A stretch of DNA of 64,000 bases from Lutimonas saemankumensis (GTDB lineage: Bacteria; Bacteroidota; Bacteroidia; Flavobacteriales; Flavobacteriaceae). Shown here in pieces: positions 34,586-44,004 of the stretch (the stretch's first letter is position 1; each line of letters opens with the position of its first letter). The position numbers were made by a program, and so were the translations under genes. The stretch covers positions 310,001 to 374,000 of the forward strand of contig NZ_JAIUZR010000003.1 of the NCBI RefSeq assembly GCF_020171465.1, given 5' to 3'. The notes below the pieces were generated by a model. That model worked only from the letters and a program-made list of their open reading frames with translations. It was not told the origin of the DNA and did no database searches.

Positions 34586-35422
34586 ATGAATTCAACACAG
34601 AAAAACACAAAGAAGCAGTTATTTATCTTTTTTATCCTGACCTATGCATGGTCATGGACTCTTTTTTTTATCGGTCGTCAGACAGATGTTGTAATACTCA
34701 TTTTACTGGGTGTTTGGACACCGTCATTAACATCGTTATTTCTAACAGGATATTATTACAAGAAAAAAGGACTTCTTCAGTTGCTGGGGCGTTTTAAGCG
34801 TTTTAAGATCAAATGGTATTGGTGGGTTCTTTTATTATTGCTTCCGGCTTCTATTCATTTCGCCGGGCGATCCTTATGGCAATACCTTTATATTGGCGAA
34901 ATATCTCCTTCAATTTTGAATGTATCCTATTGGCTGGGAGCAATAATTCCATCATTTTTAATTGCAGGTTTTGGCGAGGAATTAGGATGGAGAGGATTTG
35001 CCTTACCAAGATTACAAAAGCATTACTCTCCGATAAAAGCCTCCGTGATTCTGGCATTGGTTCATTTGTGCTGGCATTTGCCAACCTATTGGCTTGATCA
35101 GGGAATTCATAATGTACCTTTTGTCTATGTCCTTGCCTTTATTTTTTCCTGGACTTTCATTTTTAACTGGCTTTATAACCGATCCGGAGGAAGTTTGATT
35201 TTTGCTGTTGGTTTTCATGCGGTATCAAACGCATCCCTCAGTATTGTTAGTTTTTTCCCTCCCGAAAGTGAAGTTCCAATATCACCGGAACTATTGACAA
35301 ACTGGTCTTTTCCAATCCAATATGGAGGACCTTATCTTATGGTATGCCTGGTTTACTTTATTGTTGCGGTTCTTGTTGTGACCAAAGGAAAATTCAATGA
35401 GGTAAATACAGATATCCCATAG
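34586..35422 (+). CDS. CPBP family intramembrane metalloprotease
   Basis: Second CPBP-type membrane protease, 278 residues from the ATG at 34586, which follows a TAnnTTTG-like element (34561-34568); the in-frame ATG at 34562 is less likely. Multiple hydrophobic segments (FIFFILTYAWSW, WYWWVLLLLLPASIHF, YVLAFIFSWTFIFNW) surround the motif Glu131-Glu132-LGW-Arg136 (EExxxR), then ALVHLCWH and VGFHAVSNAS with the metal His residues. The order GFGEELGWRGFALPRLQ is the typical bacterial signature. Substrate unknown. Confidence 0.88.
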   Translation: MNSTQKNTKKQLFIFFILTYAWSWTLFFIGRQTDVVILILLGVWTPSLTSLFLTGYYYKKKGLLQLLGRFKRFKIKWYWWVLLLLLPASIHFAGRSLWQYLYIGEISPSILNVSYWLGAIIPSFLIAGFGEELGWRGFALPRLQKHYSPIKASVILALVHLCWHLPTYWLDQGIHNVPFVYVLAFIFSWTFIFNWLYNRSGGSLIFAVGFHAVSNASLSIVSFFPPESEVPISPELLTNWSFPIQYGGPYLMVCLVYFIVAVLVVTKGKFNEVNTDIP

Positions 35423-35567
35423 TTTTCTCAATCCTAACTATTTTGATTTAAAAATCGTAAATTATACTCCATTGGATCTACACTTAATCTTTGGACTTTG
35501 GGTGTGGAAATGTATCAGTTAGCTGATTACATAGAAATGTGAGAATTTATAATTTTTATATCGAAAG

Positions 35568-36509
35568 ATGAGCATTAGTAAAAAAGGATTGAATCGTCGT
35601 AAGTTTTTAAAGGAAACGACAAAGGCGGCCACAGCTACAGCATTATTTGGCTTAACTAGCCCGGAATTATTCGGAGCTCTGCCTAATAAAAAGGAAAATA
35701 ATCTAATTCCGAATGTAACTCTAAATAATGGGGTTAAAATGCCCATTTTGGGATTTGGTACAAATGTCCTAAACGGGTCTTTAGGAATTCGATGCGTATC
35801 CGAAGCTATTTCAGTAGGTTATCGGCTATTAGACACTGCACATATTTACGGTAATGAGGAAGCTGTCGGAAAAGGTATCAAGCAAAGCGGCATAGACAGG
35901 AAAGAGTTGTTTGTGACCTCCAAACTTTGGGTGTATGATTCAGGTTATGAAAGCACAAAGAAAGCCTTTGAAACTTCATTAAAAAAGTTGGATCTTGATT
36001 ATTTGGACCTTTATCTGATCCATCGACCGAGAGGAGATGTAAAAGGCTCCTGGAAAGCTATGGAAGAACTGTGCCAGGAGGGTAAGATCCGAAGCATAGG
36101 AGTGAGCAATTTTTTGCCGGAGCAGCTCAATGAATTGAATAGTTATGCAAAAACTGAACCTGTGATCAATCAGATTGAAACCCATGTGTTTTTTCAGGAA
36201 AAAATATTATACCCTTTTCTCAAGAATTCATCAACACAGATCGAGGCCTGGTCTCCATTTGCTGCCGGAAGGAATAACATTTTTATTAACCCGGTCTTGG
36301 CATCCATAGGAAAAAAGTACCAAAAGACGAATGCTCAGGTTTGTCTGAGATGGCACTTTCAAAGAGGAGTGGTAGCTATCCCCAGATCCTCCCAAAAGGC
36401 TCATATGATGGAAAATATTGATATTTTTAATTTTCAACTTAGTGATGAGGATATGAAAACTATCGAAACCCTGGACCTGAATAGATCTCAATTTCCCGAA
36501 TGGAGGTGA
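35568..36509 (+). CDS. Tat-targeted aldo/keto reductase
   Basis: NADPH-dependent reductase of the AKR superfamily with a twin-arginine signal, NRRKFLKETTKAATATALFG, so it appears to be exported folded with its cofactor. The catalytic tetrad region is present: DTAHIYGNEEAVG (Asp and Tyr), TSKLWV (Lys) and YLIHRPRG (His), then IGVSNFLPEQL, QIETHVFFQE and the cofactor-binding IPRSSQKAHMMENI. It resembles the prostaglandin F synthase/2,5-diketogluconate reductase group. The gap before it (145 nt) contains no clear promoter. A cytoplasmic AKR of a different subgroup is at 59.0 kb. Confidence 0.85.
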   Translation: MSISKKGLNRRKFLKETTKAATATALFGLTSPELFGALPNKKENNLIPNVTLNNGVKMPILGFGTNVLNGSLGIRCVSEAISVGYRLLDTAHIYGNEEAVGKGIKQSGIDRKELFVTSKLWVYDSGYESTKKAFETSLKKLDLDYLDLYLIHRPRGDVKGSWKAMEELCQEGKIRSIGVSNFLPEQLNELNSYAKTEPVINQIETHVFFQEKILYPFLKNSSTQIEAWSPFAAGRNNIFINPVLASIGKKYQKTNAQVCLRWHFQRGVVAIPRSSQKAHMMENIDIFNFQLSDEDMKTIETLDLNRSQFPEWR

Positions 36510-36550
36510 AAAATTATAAATAATAAACCATTTTAAATCAGACCAATATC

Positions 36551-38200
36551 ATGAAAATCTTAGTATCCCTCATCTTGATTTGTGCCCTACTGGCTTGTTC
36601 ATCAAACAAAGACGGACGTTTAAATCCCGTTGAACTTGAAGCAAAGATCGATTCGCTGGTTCCCACCCAAGTAAATGATACTACCCCGGGACTCATAGTG
36701 GGAATTGTTAGAGGTGGAGAAATCATTTTTAGTAAAGGATATGGTCTGGCAAATTTGTCATACGGGATTGCAAATGATCCGAGTATGGTTTTCAATACGG
36801 GATCGGTTACCAAACAATTTCTTGGATATGCTTTTGCTATATTGCATGTGGAAGGAAAATTAAGTCTTGACGATCCGGTATCTAAACATCTTGAGAATTG
36901 GCCGGAGTTTGATCATACCGTTACCCTAAGACATCTTTTGACCCATACCAGTGGATATCGGGAGGCATATACGATGTCAAATTTATCAGGTAGAATCATC
37001 GGAGTTGACCGGCTTTCCAGAGAGGAATGCCTAAATGTCGTCAGAAAGCAACCTCAATTGGAGTTTGTCCCTGGTTCCCGCTGGACGTACAACAGTACGG
37101 CCTGGGTTATTTTAGCCGAAGTTTTAGAGAAAGTTACGGGTCAGACGGCAGATGAGTGGGTAGCGATCAATATCTTTAATCCATTAGGGATGAAAGATAC
37201 CCAAATTGAAAGTTATGTGGGGGAGGTAATATTTAATTCAGCTGAATCTTATGTATTCAATAAGGAAGAGGGGTATGCCAATCAAGAAAGTAACAGAGCC
37301 ATTTTTGGTGCGGCTGAAATCTATTCCAATGTTCCGGATTTAGCGAAATGGACTTCAAATTTCCGAACCGCCCAGGTGGGGGGAAGTGAGGTTCATGATT
37401 TGTTTTTGACACCCTTTATATTGAACGATGGTACGGATTCTGAATATGCACTTGGAATAGGTGTCGGTACGTATCGTGGGCTAAAAAGATATAGGCATAC
37501 AGGCGGGCATGAGGCCTTTTCGACCCAGCTCAGCTATTATCCTGATCACGATCTTGGTATAATAACGATCTCAAACTTTGGTGGAAAAGGGTGGATTTCC
37601 ACAGAAAAAATAGCTGATTTATTCCTGGAAGATTACATGACCACTGAGACGGCAAGAGAATATGCCGAAATTAATTTGGATATGGAAACATTGGAACAAT
37701 TTCAAGGGCTTTATCTTTCTTCAGATTTAAACGATTCGTTCACATTGAAAATGGTCGAGGATTCCCTTACCTACGAAGAGGAAGAGAATTTAATTCCGAG
37801 GTCACCAAACTCATTTGGTATTGAAGGCTGGAACGGCCTGATGAAAATTGAAAATTTAGAAGATGGAACTACCCGGCTAACGATAGAGAATGGTACAATT
37901 GAAACGTATAAAAGAGTTGAAAGATGGTCACCGGAAGTAGCGGAATTAAAAAAATTTGAAGATGATTACTGGAGTGAGGAACTGGAAACACTTTACCATG
38001 TGGTTGTAAAAGATGATCAGCTTCAAATAAATCATCGTTGGCTTGGAGATATAATGTTGAAACCCATATCCCCTGATTTATTTGAAACAGATTGGGGTTA
38101 TACCATTAAGTTCCTTCGAAATCCCTCAAATGAAATAGATGGATTAAGTGTGAACAGTGGCCGAACCTTAAACGTTTTGTTTGAACGAATAAATAACTAA
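36551..38200 (+). CDS. serine hydrolase lipoprotein, beta-lactamase class C / S12 family
   Basis: Lipid-anchored (ICALLACSSN) S12-type hydrolase of 549 residues. SxxK is Ser85-Val-Thr-Lys88, the Tyr motif is Tyr180-Asn-Ser182 (a YxS variant of YxN) and the third motif is HTGGHE near residue 320. About 170 residues follow the catalytic domain as a beta-rich C-terminal module (DF3-like tail: LDMETLEQFQGLY), common in Bacteroidota family members of unknown substrate. Esterase or D-peptidase activity is more likely than beta-lactam hydrolysis. DUF5996 starts 3 nt after the stop. Confidence 0.85.
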   Translation: MKILVSLILICALLACSSNKDGRLNPVELEAKIDSLVPTQVNDTTPGLIVGIVRGGEIIFSKGYGLANLSYGIANDPSMVFNTGSVTKQFLGYAFAILHVEGKLSLDDPVSKHLENWPEFDHTVTLRHLLTHTSGYREAYTMSNLSGRIIGVDRLSREECLNVVRKQPQLEFVPGSRWTYNSTAWVILAEVLEKVTGQTADEWVAINIFNPLGMKDTQIESYVGEVIFNSAESYVFNKEEGYANQESNRAIFGAAEIYSNVPDLAKWTSNFRTAQVGGSEVHDLFLTPFILNDGTDSEYALGIGVGTYRGLKRYRHTGGHEAFSTQLSYYPDHDLGIITISNFGGKGWISTEKIADLFLEDYMTTETAREYAEINLDMETLEQFQGLYLSSDLNDSFTLKMVEDSLTYEEEENLIPRSPNSFGIEGWNGLMKIENLEDGTTRLTIENGTIETYKRVERWSPEVAELKKFEDDYWSEELETLYHVVVKDDQLQINHRWLGDIMLKPISPDLFETDWGYTIKFLRNPSNEIDGLSVNSGRTLNVLFERINN

Positions 38201-38203
38201 ATT

Positions 38204-39130
38204 ATGACTGATCTTAAACTCCCTCAATTGCCTTATGGTTCCTGGACCGAAACTCGTGTAACAATTCATTTGATCCTGCAGATCATGGGGAAAACACGAC
38301 TGGGACTTACGCATCGAAAGAATCACTGGTGGTTCATTACCATTTACGTATCCGCCAGGGGTTTTAGCACCTTTACCATTCCTTTAGACAAAGGTTTATC
38401 AAGTCTTGAGATCGAATTGGATGTCCTGCAGAAGGCCGTAACAATATCACATAGTGAAAAGGGGACTACACAGATTAAGTTGGAATCGGGCTTGACGGTC
38501 GCTCATTTTTACAAGCGTTATATGGGGGAGATTTCAAAATTGGGTTTAACTCCAAAATTTATCCCTAAACCTTTTGACATGGGAATTGACAAACCTTTTG
38601 AAGAACTAGAGGATTATAGTTCCTTTGATTGGAATGCCATTCGCAGATTCTGGCAATTGATGCAGTGGAATAACTCTATATTTAAGGAATTCAGCGGACG
38701 TTTTTATGGAAAAACATGTCCTGTTCAAATTTATTGGCACCATATGGACCTTGCCGTCACTCGATTTTCGGGAAAAAAACTGCCACCTATGGATAAATCG
38801 GTACGAATTTCAGATCGTGACACCTATTCCCATGAACAGATCAGTTGTGGTTTTTGGGTTGGTGACGATACAATTCCGGAACCTATGTATTATTCTTACA
38901 CCTATCCGTCCCCGGAAGGTTTAGACAAGGAAACTTTAAAGCCCGAATCAGCAAAGTGGGCGGATAGTAATGGAAGTCCAATGGCCCTTTTAAGTTATGA
39001 TGATGTAAGGTCACTGCCAGACCCAAGGCAGGCTGTGCTTGATTTCTTGGAGAGTTCCTATCTGGCTGGAGCTAAACTTTCAGGATGGAAAGTAAAAGAG
39101 CTTACCACCCCTTCTTTAAAGGATGTCTAA
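38204..39130 (+). CDS. DUF5996 family protein
   Basis: A 308-residue cytoplasmic protein that begins with the family pattern LPYGSWTETRVTIHLILQIMGK and HWWFITIYVSARGFSTFTIP, followed by FWQLMQWNNSIFKEFSGRFYGKTCPVQIYWHHMDLAVTRFSG and the Cys/Trp-rich ISCGFWVGDD end. Function unknown; members are often near small stress genes. Translation is probably coupled to the serine hydrolase (3-nt gap), although the two proteins end up in different compartments. Confidence 0.8.
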   Translation: MTDLKLPQLPYGSWTETRVTIHLILQIMGKTRLGLTHRKNHWWFITIYVSARGFSTFTIPLDKGLSSLEIELDVLQKAVTISHSEKGTTQIKLESGLTVAHFYKRYMGEISKLGLTPKFIPKPFDMGIDKPFEELEDYSSFDWNAIRRFWQLMQWNNSIFKEFSGRFYGKTCPVQIYWHHMDLAVTRFSGKKLPPMDKSVRISDRDTYSHEQISCGFWVGDDTIPEPMYYSYTYPSPEGLDKETLKPESAKWADSNGSPMALLSYDDVRSLPDPRQAVLDFLESSYLAGAKLSGWKVKELTTPSLKDV

Positions 39131-39172
39131 AAGTTTGATCGAAGAATAATCTTTATTTTAATTCAGTATTTT

Positions 39173-39889
39173 ATGAAATCAGTATTGCATTTATCCCATA
39201 GCCGCGGACATGCCAACCATGGTTGGCTGGAATCTTATCATACCTTTAGTTTTGCCAATTATCATGACGCCAACAGGATACATTTTGGGGCCCTGCGTGT
39301 GTTGAATGACGATACGGTTCACGGAGGTAAAGGATTTGGAACACATCCTCATAAGGATATGGAAATCATTTCAATACCTCTGGAAGGTGATCTTGAACAT
39401 AAAGACAGTATGGGAAACATAACAGTTATTCGTGAAGGGGACGTTCAGGTAATGAGTGCGGGTACAGGCGTGATGCATAGTGAGTACAATAAAAATCAGG
39501 ACCAGCCGGTGAAATTTCTGCAAATCTGGGTATTTCCCAATAAAAAAGGGGTCCAACCACGCTATGATCAAATTTCAATTCGGGATGTTGAGAAGTCGAA
39601 TCAGTTTTATCAGATCCTTTCCCCAAATCCTGAAGATCAGGGGGTATGGATCAATCAAGATGCATGGTTCAGTTTGGGTAAATTTGATTCTGGAGTTAAA
39701 GAGAAATACGTTGTGAAGGGTCAGGATAGTGGAGTTTATTTTTTCGTCCTGGAAGGGGAGGTTGAGATTAACGGTCAAAAACTAGGCAGAAGAGACGGCT
39801 TGGGGATCTGGGAAGCAAATGAAATAGAATTAACCTCTTTATCTTTTAGTCAGGTTCTTTTGATGGAAGTTCCCATGGCGTTCAATTAG
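39173..39889 (+). CDS. pirin family protein (YhaK-like)
   Basis: Bicupin of the pirin/YhaK family, 238 residues. The N-terminal cupin shows SRGHANHGWLESYHTFSF, FGTHPHKDMEIISIPLEG (metal His residues) and MSAGTGVMHSEYNKN, all classical pirin motifs; the C-terminal half has the second, degenerate cupin (VKGQDSGVYFFVLEGEVEINGQ). Members show quercetinase-like or redox-sensing activity; YhaK of E. coli responds to nitrosative stress. Cytoplasmic, single gene with a short leader. Confidence 0.88.
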   Translation: MKSVLHLSHSRGHANHGWLESYHTFSFANYHDANRIHFGALRVLNDDTVHGGKGFGTHPHKDMEIISIPLEGDLEHKDSMGNITVIREGDVQVMSAGTGVMHSEYNKNQDQPVKFLQIWVFPNKKGVQPRYDQISIRDVEKSNQFYQILSPNPEDQGVWINQDAWFSLGKFDSGVKEKYVVKGQDSGVYFFVLEGEVEINGQKLGRRDGLGIWEANEIELTSLSFSQVLLMEVPMAFN

Positions 39890-40026
39890 CTTCGAGAACA
39901 TCTGAACTGAAATTATTATATTTATCAAATGCAGAAAACCATCGGTAATGGTATTTTGAATCAATCCATTCCAGAACGAATTGAATCTTCCAGATAATCA
40001 GGCAGAAAACAATTAATGTAAATTAA

Positions 40027-40434
40027 ATGATGAATCAAATGCAAGGACAGTTTCGTTTTGCTTATTTCACTGATAAGTACCAGGAAACCTACGAATTTTA
40101 CCTGAAATGGCTGGGCCTTGACCTGGCCCATGACTGGGATAGAAATGAACATGATAAAGGAGCGGTTTTTAAAGCAGGTGGAGGATTGATAGAAATTATG
40201 CTTCGTCCTGAGGGAGATGAATACAGGTACCAGGGCCTGGACTACAGGATTTCTCAAGGTGCCTTTATGGTTATTCAGGTTTCTGATGTTGATGAACTTT
40301 TTAATAAATATCAGTCAAAGGGAATTCCATTTAAACAAGAAATAGTAAGTCAGCCATGGGGACACAGAAGCTTTTCCGTTCTGGAACCAAACGGACTGAT
40401 ATTATTTTTCTTTGAAGAGCAATTTAAGACCTGA
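40027..40434 (+). CDS. VOC family protein (glyoxalase/bleomycin-resistance type)
   Basis: A 135-residue vicinal-oxygen-chelate protein: QFRFAYFTDKYQETYEFY opening strand/helix, GGLIEIML central strand with metal Glu, then VMVIQVSDVDELFNKYQSKGIPF and SFSVLEPNGLILFFFEE, the final strand with the second metal Glu. Role could be glyoxalase, dioxygenase or antibiotic binding; no choice can be made. The Old Yellow Enzyme gene starts 19 nt later. In-frame ATGs at 40030 and 40039 are alternatives. Confidence 0.8.
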   Translation: MMNQMQGQFRFAYFTDKYQETYEFYLKWLGLDLAHDWDRNEHDKGAVFKAGGGLIEIMLRPEGDEYRYQGLDYRISQGAFMVIQVSDVDELFNKYQSKGIPFKQEIVSQPWGHRSFSVLEPNGLILFFFEEQFKT

Positions 40435-40453
40435 ATATGTCAATTTCATCTTT

Positions 40454-41542
40454 ATGAAACAAAGCAAACCCTCGGATAACATAGAGTTTAAATGCGGGAT
40501 TTCCATGAATAACAGATTTATGCTGGCACCACTGACCAACCAGCAAAGTCATGAAGACGGAAGTCTTTCCGAAGACGAATTGAACTGGCTTTCGATGAGG
40601 GCAAAGGGTGGGTTTGGACTGGTAATGACATGTGCCTCTCACATCCAGCAAAATGGAAAAGGTTTTGAAGGGCAACTCGGTATTTTTTCAGATGCACAGA
40701 TTTCAGGACATAAACGTTTAACGGATGCTTTGCGCCAACAGGGTAGTGTTTCAGTAATCCAACTCTTTCATGCCGGGTTAAGGTCTCCAAAAGAATTGAT
40801 TGGACAATCACCTGTATGTCCTTCTAACAATGAAAAGTATGGGGCCAGAGGTCTTACGAAAGAGGAGGTTTCTGAATTGAAAAACAACTTTATTCAGGCT
40901 GCTGTCCGAGCAAAGAAAAGTGGTTATGACGGTGTTGAAATTCATGGGGCTCACGGTTATATCATTTGTCAATTTTTGAGTGCAAAGATCAACCAAAGGA
41001 CAGATGAATACGGAGGAAATCTTGAAAACAGATCACGATTATTGTTTGAAATCGTAAAAGGAATCAGAGAATTATGTGGGCCTTCCTTTTTACTCGGTGT
41101 CAGATTATCCCCGGAGCGATTTGGTATGGATATCGGAGAGATTAAATGGATATGTAAGCAACTTATACGGGGAGGAAAAATTGATTTTTTAGATATCTCT
41201 TTATGGGATTACAATAAATTTCCGGAAGATGAAAAGTACCGAGATAAAAATCTGTTAAATCATTTTACCGAAATTGAATATGGAGAGGTTCGGTGGACCA
41301 TTGCGGGTAAAATAAGAGACGGTTCGGATGTATCAAAAGTTCTGGAATCCGGAGTTGATTTTGTGACCATTGGTCGATCCGCCATACTCCATCATGATTT
41401 CCCAAGAAAAGTGATGTCAGATGAAGGTTTTAAATCGACAGAAACCCCGGTATCAGAAAGTTATCTTCTAGGCGAAGGATTAAGTAGTAGATTCGTGAAC
41501 TATATGAATAGATGGCCGGGTTTTGTGAATACAGGAAAGTAA
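40454..41542 (+). CDS. NADH:flavin oxidoreductase, Old Yellow Enzyme family
   Basis: FMN-dependent ene-reductase of 362 residues. Blocks in order: NNRFMLAPLTNQQS, GGFGLVMTCASH, VIQLFHAG (flavin/substrate His region), GYDGVEIHGAHGYIICQFLS with the HxxN-like substrate contact, NQRTDEYGGNLENRSRL and the phosphate-binding VTIGRSAILHHD. These are the signatures of the YqjM/2,4-dienoyl-CoA reductase-like group. It reduces activated alkenes, often as electrophile detoxification, fitting the VOC neighbour. ATG 40454 is preferred over the in-frame start at 40412, which overlaps the VOC gene. Confidence 0.88.
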   Translation: MKQSKPSDNIEFKCGISMNNRFMLAPLTNQQSHEDGSLSEDELNWLSMRAKGGFGLVMTCASHIQQNGKGFEGQLGIFSDAQISGHKRLTDALRQQGSVSVIQLFHAGLRSPKELIGQSPVCPSNNEKYGARGLTKEEVSELKNNFIQAAVRAKKSGYDGVEIHGAHGYIICQFLSAKINQRTDEYGGNLENRSRLLFEIVKGIRELCGPSFLLGVRLSPERFGMDIGEIKWICKQLIRGGKIDFLDISLWDYNKFPEDEKYRDKNLLNHFTEIEYGEVRWTIAGKIRDGSDVSKVLESGVDFVTIGRSAILHHDFPRKVMSDEGFKSTETPVSESYLLGEGLSSRFVNYMNRWPGFVNTGK

Positions 41543-41551
41543 AAACTAAAA

Positions 41552-42265
41552 ATGATGAGAAAAATATTTTTGTTAATTGGAGGAGTTTTGATGTCTGCGG
41601 TACTCTCAGCCCAGTCTTTAATAGGAGCCTGGGAAGCCTATCATACCTCTGAAAAAGGGGATCCACTTAGAAGTGTTGTAATTTTTTCGCATGGATACCA
41701 GGTACTGTCAACCTTTAACGCGGAATCTGGAAAATTTATTCATTCAAATGGCGGGTCCTGGAATTTAGTTGGTAATTCAATGACAGAAAAAGTTGAGTTT
41801 CATACTGATGATGCCGACAAGGTTGGGATGGAATCCACTTTTCAGGTGATGATTACGGATTCGGTTATGGGAATAGTTGGCGATGATTTGAAGTTTAAAA
41901 GAATCGATGACGGAGCTCCGGGCGAACTTCAGGGTGCCTGGTTGATGTCAGGCAGAAAAAGAGATGGAGAAATACGCAGCCGTGATACGAATCGGCCCAG
42001 AAAAACGATGAAAATTTTGTCTGGAACCAGGTTCCAATGGATTGCTTATAATACGGAAACAAGAGCGTTTATGGGTACAGGAGGAGGTACGTATACTACG
42101 GTTGATGGCAAGTATACTGAGAATATAGAGTTTTTTTCCAGAGATGATACTCGAGTAGGAGCTAGTTTGGAATTTGATTATAGTCTGGAAGATGGAAACT
42201 GGCATCACTCCGGTTTGTCGAGTAAAGGAAATCCCATATACGAAATTTGGAGTCCCAGAGAATAG
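41552..42265 (+). CDS. secreted protein with internally duplicated lipocalin-like domain
   Basis: Function unknown. After a signal peptide (FLLIGGVLMSAVLSAQ) two related ~110-residue halves follow: IGAWEAYHTSEKGDP...STFNAESGKF...GGSWNLVGNSMTEKVEFHTDD and LQGAWLMSGRKRDGE...AYNTETRAFMGTGGGTYTTVDGKYTENIEFFSRDD. The shared GAW start, GG-x-(W/Y) and (T/Y)E-x-(V/I)EF motifs show a tandem duplication of a small beta-barrel unit. The gene begins 9 nt after the Old Yellow Enzyme stop. A comparable two-unit lipoprotein is at 46.9 kb. Confidence 0.65.
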   Translation: MMRKIFLLIGGVLMSAVLSAQSLIGAWEAYHTSEKGDPLRSVVIFSHGYQVLSTFNAESGKFIHSNGGSWNLVGNSMTEKVEFHTDDADKVGMESTFQVMITDSVMGIVGDDLKFKRIDDGAPGELQGAWLMSGRKRDGEIRSRDTNRPRKTMKILSGTRFQWIAYNTETRAFMGTGGGTYTTVDGKYTENIEFFSRDDTRVGASLEFDYSLEDGNWHHSGLSSKGNPIYEIWSPRE

Positions 42266-42303
42266 GGCTGGATACATTTAATCAGGTATAAAGTTGATGA
42301 AAT

Positions 42304-42849
42304 ATGAATTTTGAACAATTCCAGGAATTAAAAACCGAAAGGCTATTGTTACGCAAAATTGAGTTATCGGATTCAGCGGAGATTCTATTTTTACGTTCGA
42401 ACGAAATAGTCAATCAATTTATTGAAAGGCCCGAAAGCAGAAAGACGAAGACGCATTCCGATGCCGTCAGGTTCATCAATGAAATCAACGAAGCTTTTGA
42501 AAATGGAGAATCCATTACATGGGGAATAGCTTTGAATAAAAACCCGAAAATTATTGGTACCATATGTTTATGGAATTTTTCTGTGGACCAAAATATTGCA
42601 GAGGTAGGTTATGATTTAAATCCTGAGTTCCATGGAATGGGAGTGATGAGCGAGGCTCTAAAAAATGTAATTATTTTCGGTTTTAATAAATTGAATTTAA
42701 GCAGTTTAGAAGCATTTACCGATAGAAGAAATAGAGGTTCGAAGAGGCTGTTGGAGAAAATAGGGTTTCAGCCTAATGATGATCGAATGGATAAGAACAA
42801 TTCATTCAATGAGATATTCGAAATCAAAAATCTCTTGTCTGGGACTTAA
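42304..42849 (+). CDS. GNAT family N-acetyltransferase (RimJ/RimL type)
   Basis: A 181-residue acetyltransferase with the RimJ/RimL opening LKTERLLLRKIELSDSAEILFLRSN, ITWGIALNKNPKIIGTICLW, the acetyl-CoA loop region AEVGYDLNPEFHGMGVMSEALKNVI and EAFTDRRNRGSKRLLEKIGFQ. This branch acetylates ribosomal protein N-termini or other amines; self-resistance functions also occur. Cytoplasmic, 38 nt after the secreted duplicate protein. Confidence 0.85.
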   Translation: MNFEQFQELKTERLLLRKIELSDSAEILFLRSNEIVNQFIERPESRKTKTHSDAVRFINEINEAFENGESITWGIALNKNPKIIGTICLWNFSVDQNIAEVGYDLNPEFHGMGVMSEALKNVIIFGFNKLNLSSLEAFTDRRNRGSKRLLEKIGFQPNDDRMDKNNSFNEIFEIKNLLSGT

Positions 42850-42924
42850 TACATGAGGAGGAAACAAAATCTCTAAGTTTCCCAAGAAATATAACATATT
42901 AAAATTGTGCGAAATCATAATTAC

Positions 42925-43893
42925 ATGAAGTTTTCTTTATTTTTCATTTATTTCGTTTTATTCACGGCTTTTACCGGAGATCGTAGTCTGGGAAAGCTGA
43001 ATTATATGGAGTATCATAATGCCATAAATCATGCGGAACAATTTGTGAGTGATGAGCGGTATGAAGAGGCCCTGATCAAATATGTTGAGGTTTTTAATAC
43101 CTATGATTTTGTGTTTTTGAGGGACTTTAAGGTTGCCGCTCAGCTGGCATTTTATCTCGACAAAAAATCGATGGTGGTTGACATCATTCAGGAGGGATTC
43201 AAATCAGGATGGAAGTTGAAAAGTTTGAAAAAGAATACGTTTCTAAGTGAGTTGAAAAAGGAACCTGAATGGAAAGAACTCGAAGAGTCATATGATGAAT
43301 TGCATGAAATCTATCTTTCTAAAATAGATCCAACACTTAGGATGAAGGTGCACAAGATGTTTAAGCAAGATCAAAAGAAGGCTTTAGGGGCGCTTTTAAG
43401 AATTGGGGACAAGTCACAGGTAAAATATGCCGAAAAGAAATTTGCTCCTCATAGTGAAAGGCAGATGCTGACACTCTTGGATGTTTTAAATAGCTATGGT
43501 TATCCAGGCGAAAAGATTATCGGAAATGATTTTTGGGTATCTACAATAATTAGCCATCATAATTCAATCTCTGAAGATTATGCCAGAAAAGATACCCTGT
43601 ACCCTCATGTTAGACCACTATTGAAGAAATCCCTTAAAAAAGGAGAAATATCTCCCTATGAATTGGCTTTAATAGATGACTGGTACATGGCAACTATGAA
43701 TGATCATTCAGAAGCCGGTTATGGATTTATTGAGGGGGCAGATCAATCATCACTGAGAAAAACAGATCAATTGCGTGAGAAAATAGGCTTGCGTTCTGTG
43801 GAACTTAGGAACAGGCTTGTTGAAGTTGAAATAAAATCAGGAATGAATTTTTACCTGCCTGACTGGACGGATGGCAAGATTGAAATTGAATAA
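42925..43893 (+). CDS. secreted TPR-like protein with C-terminal DUF6624-like domain
   Basis: A 322-residue exported protein (signal FSLFFIYFVLFTAFTG). The N-terminal third reads as TPR-like helices (NHAEQFVSDERYEEALIKYVEVF). The C-terminal part compares block by block with DUF6624: LLDVLNSYGYPGEKIIG, WVSTIISHHNS, LLKKSLKKGEISPYELALIDDWYM and a final YGFIEG, matching the GWP, IQHAD, LP-x-(M/L) and D-R...YGG positions of the protein at 56.9 kb. This assignment is mine and moderate. ATG 42925 is chosen because it puts the signal peptide first; an in-frame GTG lies at 42907. Function unknown. Confidence 0.55.
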   Translation: MKFSLFFIYFVLFTAFTGDRSLGKLNYMEYHNAINHAEQFVSDERYEEALIKYVEVFNTYDFVFLRDFKVAAQLAFYLDKKSMVVDIIQEGFKSGWKLKSLKKNTFLSELKKEPEWKELEESYDELHEIYLSKIDPTLRMKVHKMFKQDQKKALGALLRIGDKSQVKYAEKKFAPHSERQMLTLLDVLNSYGYPGEKIIGNDFWVSTIISHHNSISEDYARKDTLYPHVRPLLKKSLKKGEISPYELALIDDWYMATMNDHSEAGYGFIEGADQSSLRKTDQLREKIGLRSVELRNRLVEVEIKSGMNFYLPDWTDGKIEIE

Positions 43894-43974
43894 ATTATTG
43901 TTTTGTTAACATGGTATATTCGTGAAAAATCTCTTTTTCAGGTATTTTAGCCTTAACAATTGTGAATTCTTAAA

Positions 43975-44004
43975 TTGAAAATTCTATTAATTAGTATATT
44001 TTTG
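43975..44004 (+). promoter_or_regulatory. Bacteroidota-type promoter of the PEP carboxylase gene
   Basis: TTG (43975-43977), a 19-nt spacer and TATTTTTG (43997-44004) match the Bacteroidota sigma-70 (sigma-ABfr) consensus TTG-N19-TAnnTTTG exactly. The expected start of transcription lies near 44011, giving a ~110-nt leader before the ATG at 44121. This is the best promoter match in the window and supports the taxonomic placement. Confidence 0.7.

Noticed and set aside
34507-34797. Short open frame overlapping the start of the second CPBP gene
   Set aside because: The CPBP frame has a full catalytic signature and membrane helices; the other frame does not.
39931-39999. A 22-codon mini open frame in the gap before the VOC gene
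   Set aside because: No supporting signal; length compatible with chance.
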